From contig JAPJBO010000156.1 in NCBI GenBank assembly GCA_030068145.1, positions 124,001-188,000 on the forward strand: a stretch of DNA of 64,000 bases, given 5' to 3'. The first letter of the stretch is position 1. Each line of letters starts with the position of its first letter. Below are positions 63,732 through 64,000 of this stretch, piece after piece. This stretch comes from Diplonema papillatum. Its lineage: Eukaryota > Euglenozoa > Diplonemea > Diplonemida > Diplonemidae. The position numbers and the translations under genes were made by a program. The notes beneath the pieces are model-generated. The model saw only the letters and a program-made list of their open reading frames with translations. It searched no databases and was not told the origin of the DNA.

Positions 63732-64000
63732 TTCACCCCCCTTTATTTATTATTGGTAACAACACTAAATGTGAGTCTGCCTGTACACTGGATTCAGTGT
63801 GTTGGAGTCCATCCTTCAGTGTGCTTGAGATTCGTAGCAACACTCGAGTTCTGTAATTCGAAGATGCGCTGACCCAGCATTTGGAGGTTTTGTTGGCCTT
63901 CGGGCCGTGTGGAAGAAGAATGGGGTCGCAATTCTTTGGGAAATCAAGTGTTCCGCGGAGGCTCCTGCCTGAGTGTGAAATAGTACTGGAAGAAAGTGCA
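63732..64000. other. Window edge, possible coding frame running off the end
   Basis: From about 63857 a plus-strand frame stays open to the last base (ATG at 63920, MGSQFFGKSSVPRRLLPE...). A neighbouring frame is open too, so coding cannot be decided from this fragment. Confidence 0.25.

Overview
The window comes from the nuclear genome of a eukaryote, most likely a single-celled alga or related protist; I cannot name the species. Its protein-coding genes have spliceosomal introns with GT-AG borders. One is a glutathione peroxidase with an in-frame TGA exactly at the selenocysteine position. Genes are sparse, roughly one per 8-10 kb, and almost everything between them is short dispersed repeats, tandem duplications and homopolymer tracts. 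I see no rRNA, tRNA, CRISPR or organellar sequence.

Host genes, left to right: a possible small membrane protein (2083-2814, weak); a GPX4-like selenoprotein glutathione peroxidase in two exons (2876-4519); a small single-pass membrane protein with a mitochondrial-looking N-terminus (8661-9011); a protein kinase in two exons (11763-15412) whose 2.7 kb intron holds a dead LINE copy and two MITE pieces; an unrecognised small ORF split by a Harbinger-like MITE (28100-28720); a small membrane protein gene with one frame discontinuity (35977-36444 or beyond); a minus-strand candidate gene (45672-46264) abutting a complete arylsulfatase-type sulfatase (46296-47846); a histidine-box fatty acid hydroxylase/sterol desaturase in two exons (49952-51215); and an ATP-grasp protein with one membrane hairpin (57951-59294 plus an unplaced last exon).

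The most striking object is an apparently intact LINE on the minus strand, 36842-44890 (8049 bp), bounded by a perfect 10-bp target-site duplication. It encodes a Gln-rich ORF1 protein, then in the same frame, after a single TGA, a very long ORF2. ORF2 contains an AlkB-like 2-oxoglutarate/Fe(II) oxygenase domain, a canonical 2A peptide ending in NPGP, an APE-type endonuclease, a reverse transcriptase, a CCHC-like knuckle, and three tandem Cys/His repeats. It therefore appears to combine stop-codon read-through with 2A ribosome skipping. A 5'-truncated, frame-broken relative with its own 10-bp duplication lies at 12541-14365, and a diverged 3' tail lies at 36495-36620.

The other repeats fall into recognisable families. 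One has AAATACTCGAGG-type inverted ends and often carries an intron-like interior. A longer subfamily of about 280 bp shares those ends. A third has AGCCGGTCCATCCC inverted ends with 5-bp duplications and an internal dimer. One element is PIF/Harbinger-like. Several further families have no visible ends. Together they make this a repeat-rich region in which host introns and intergenic DNA absorb most insertions.
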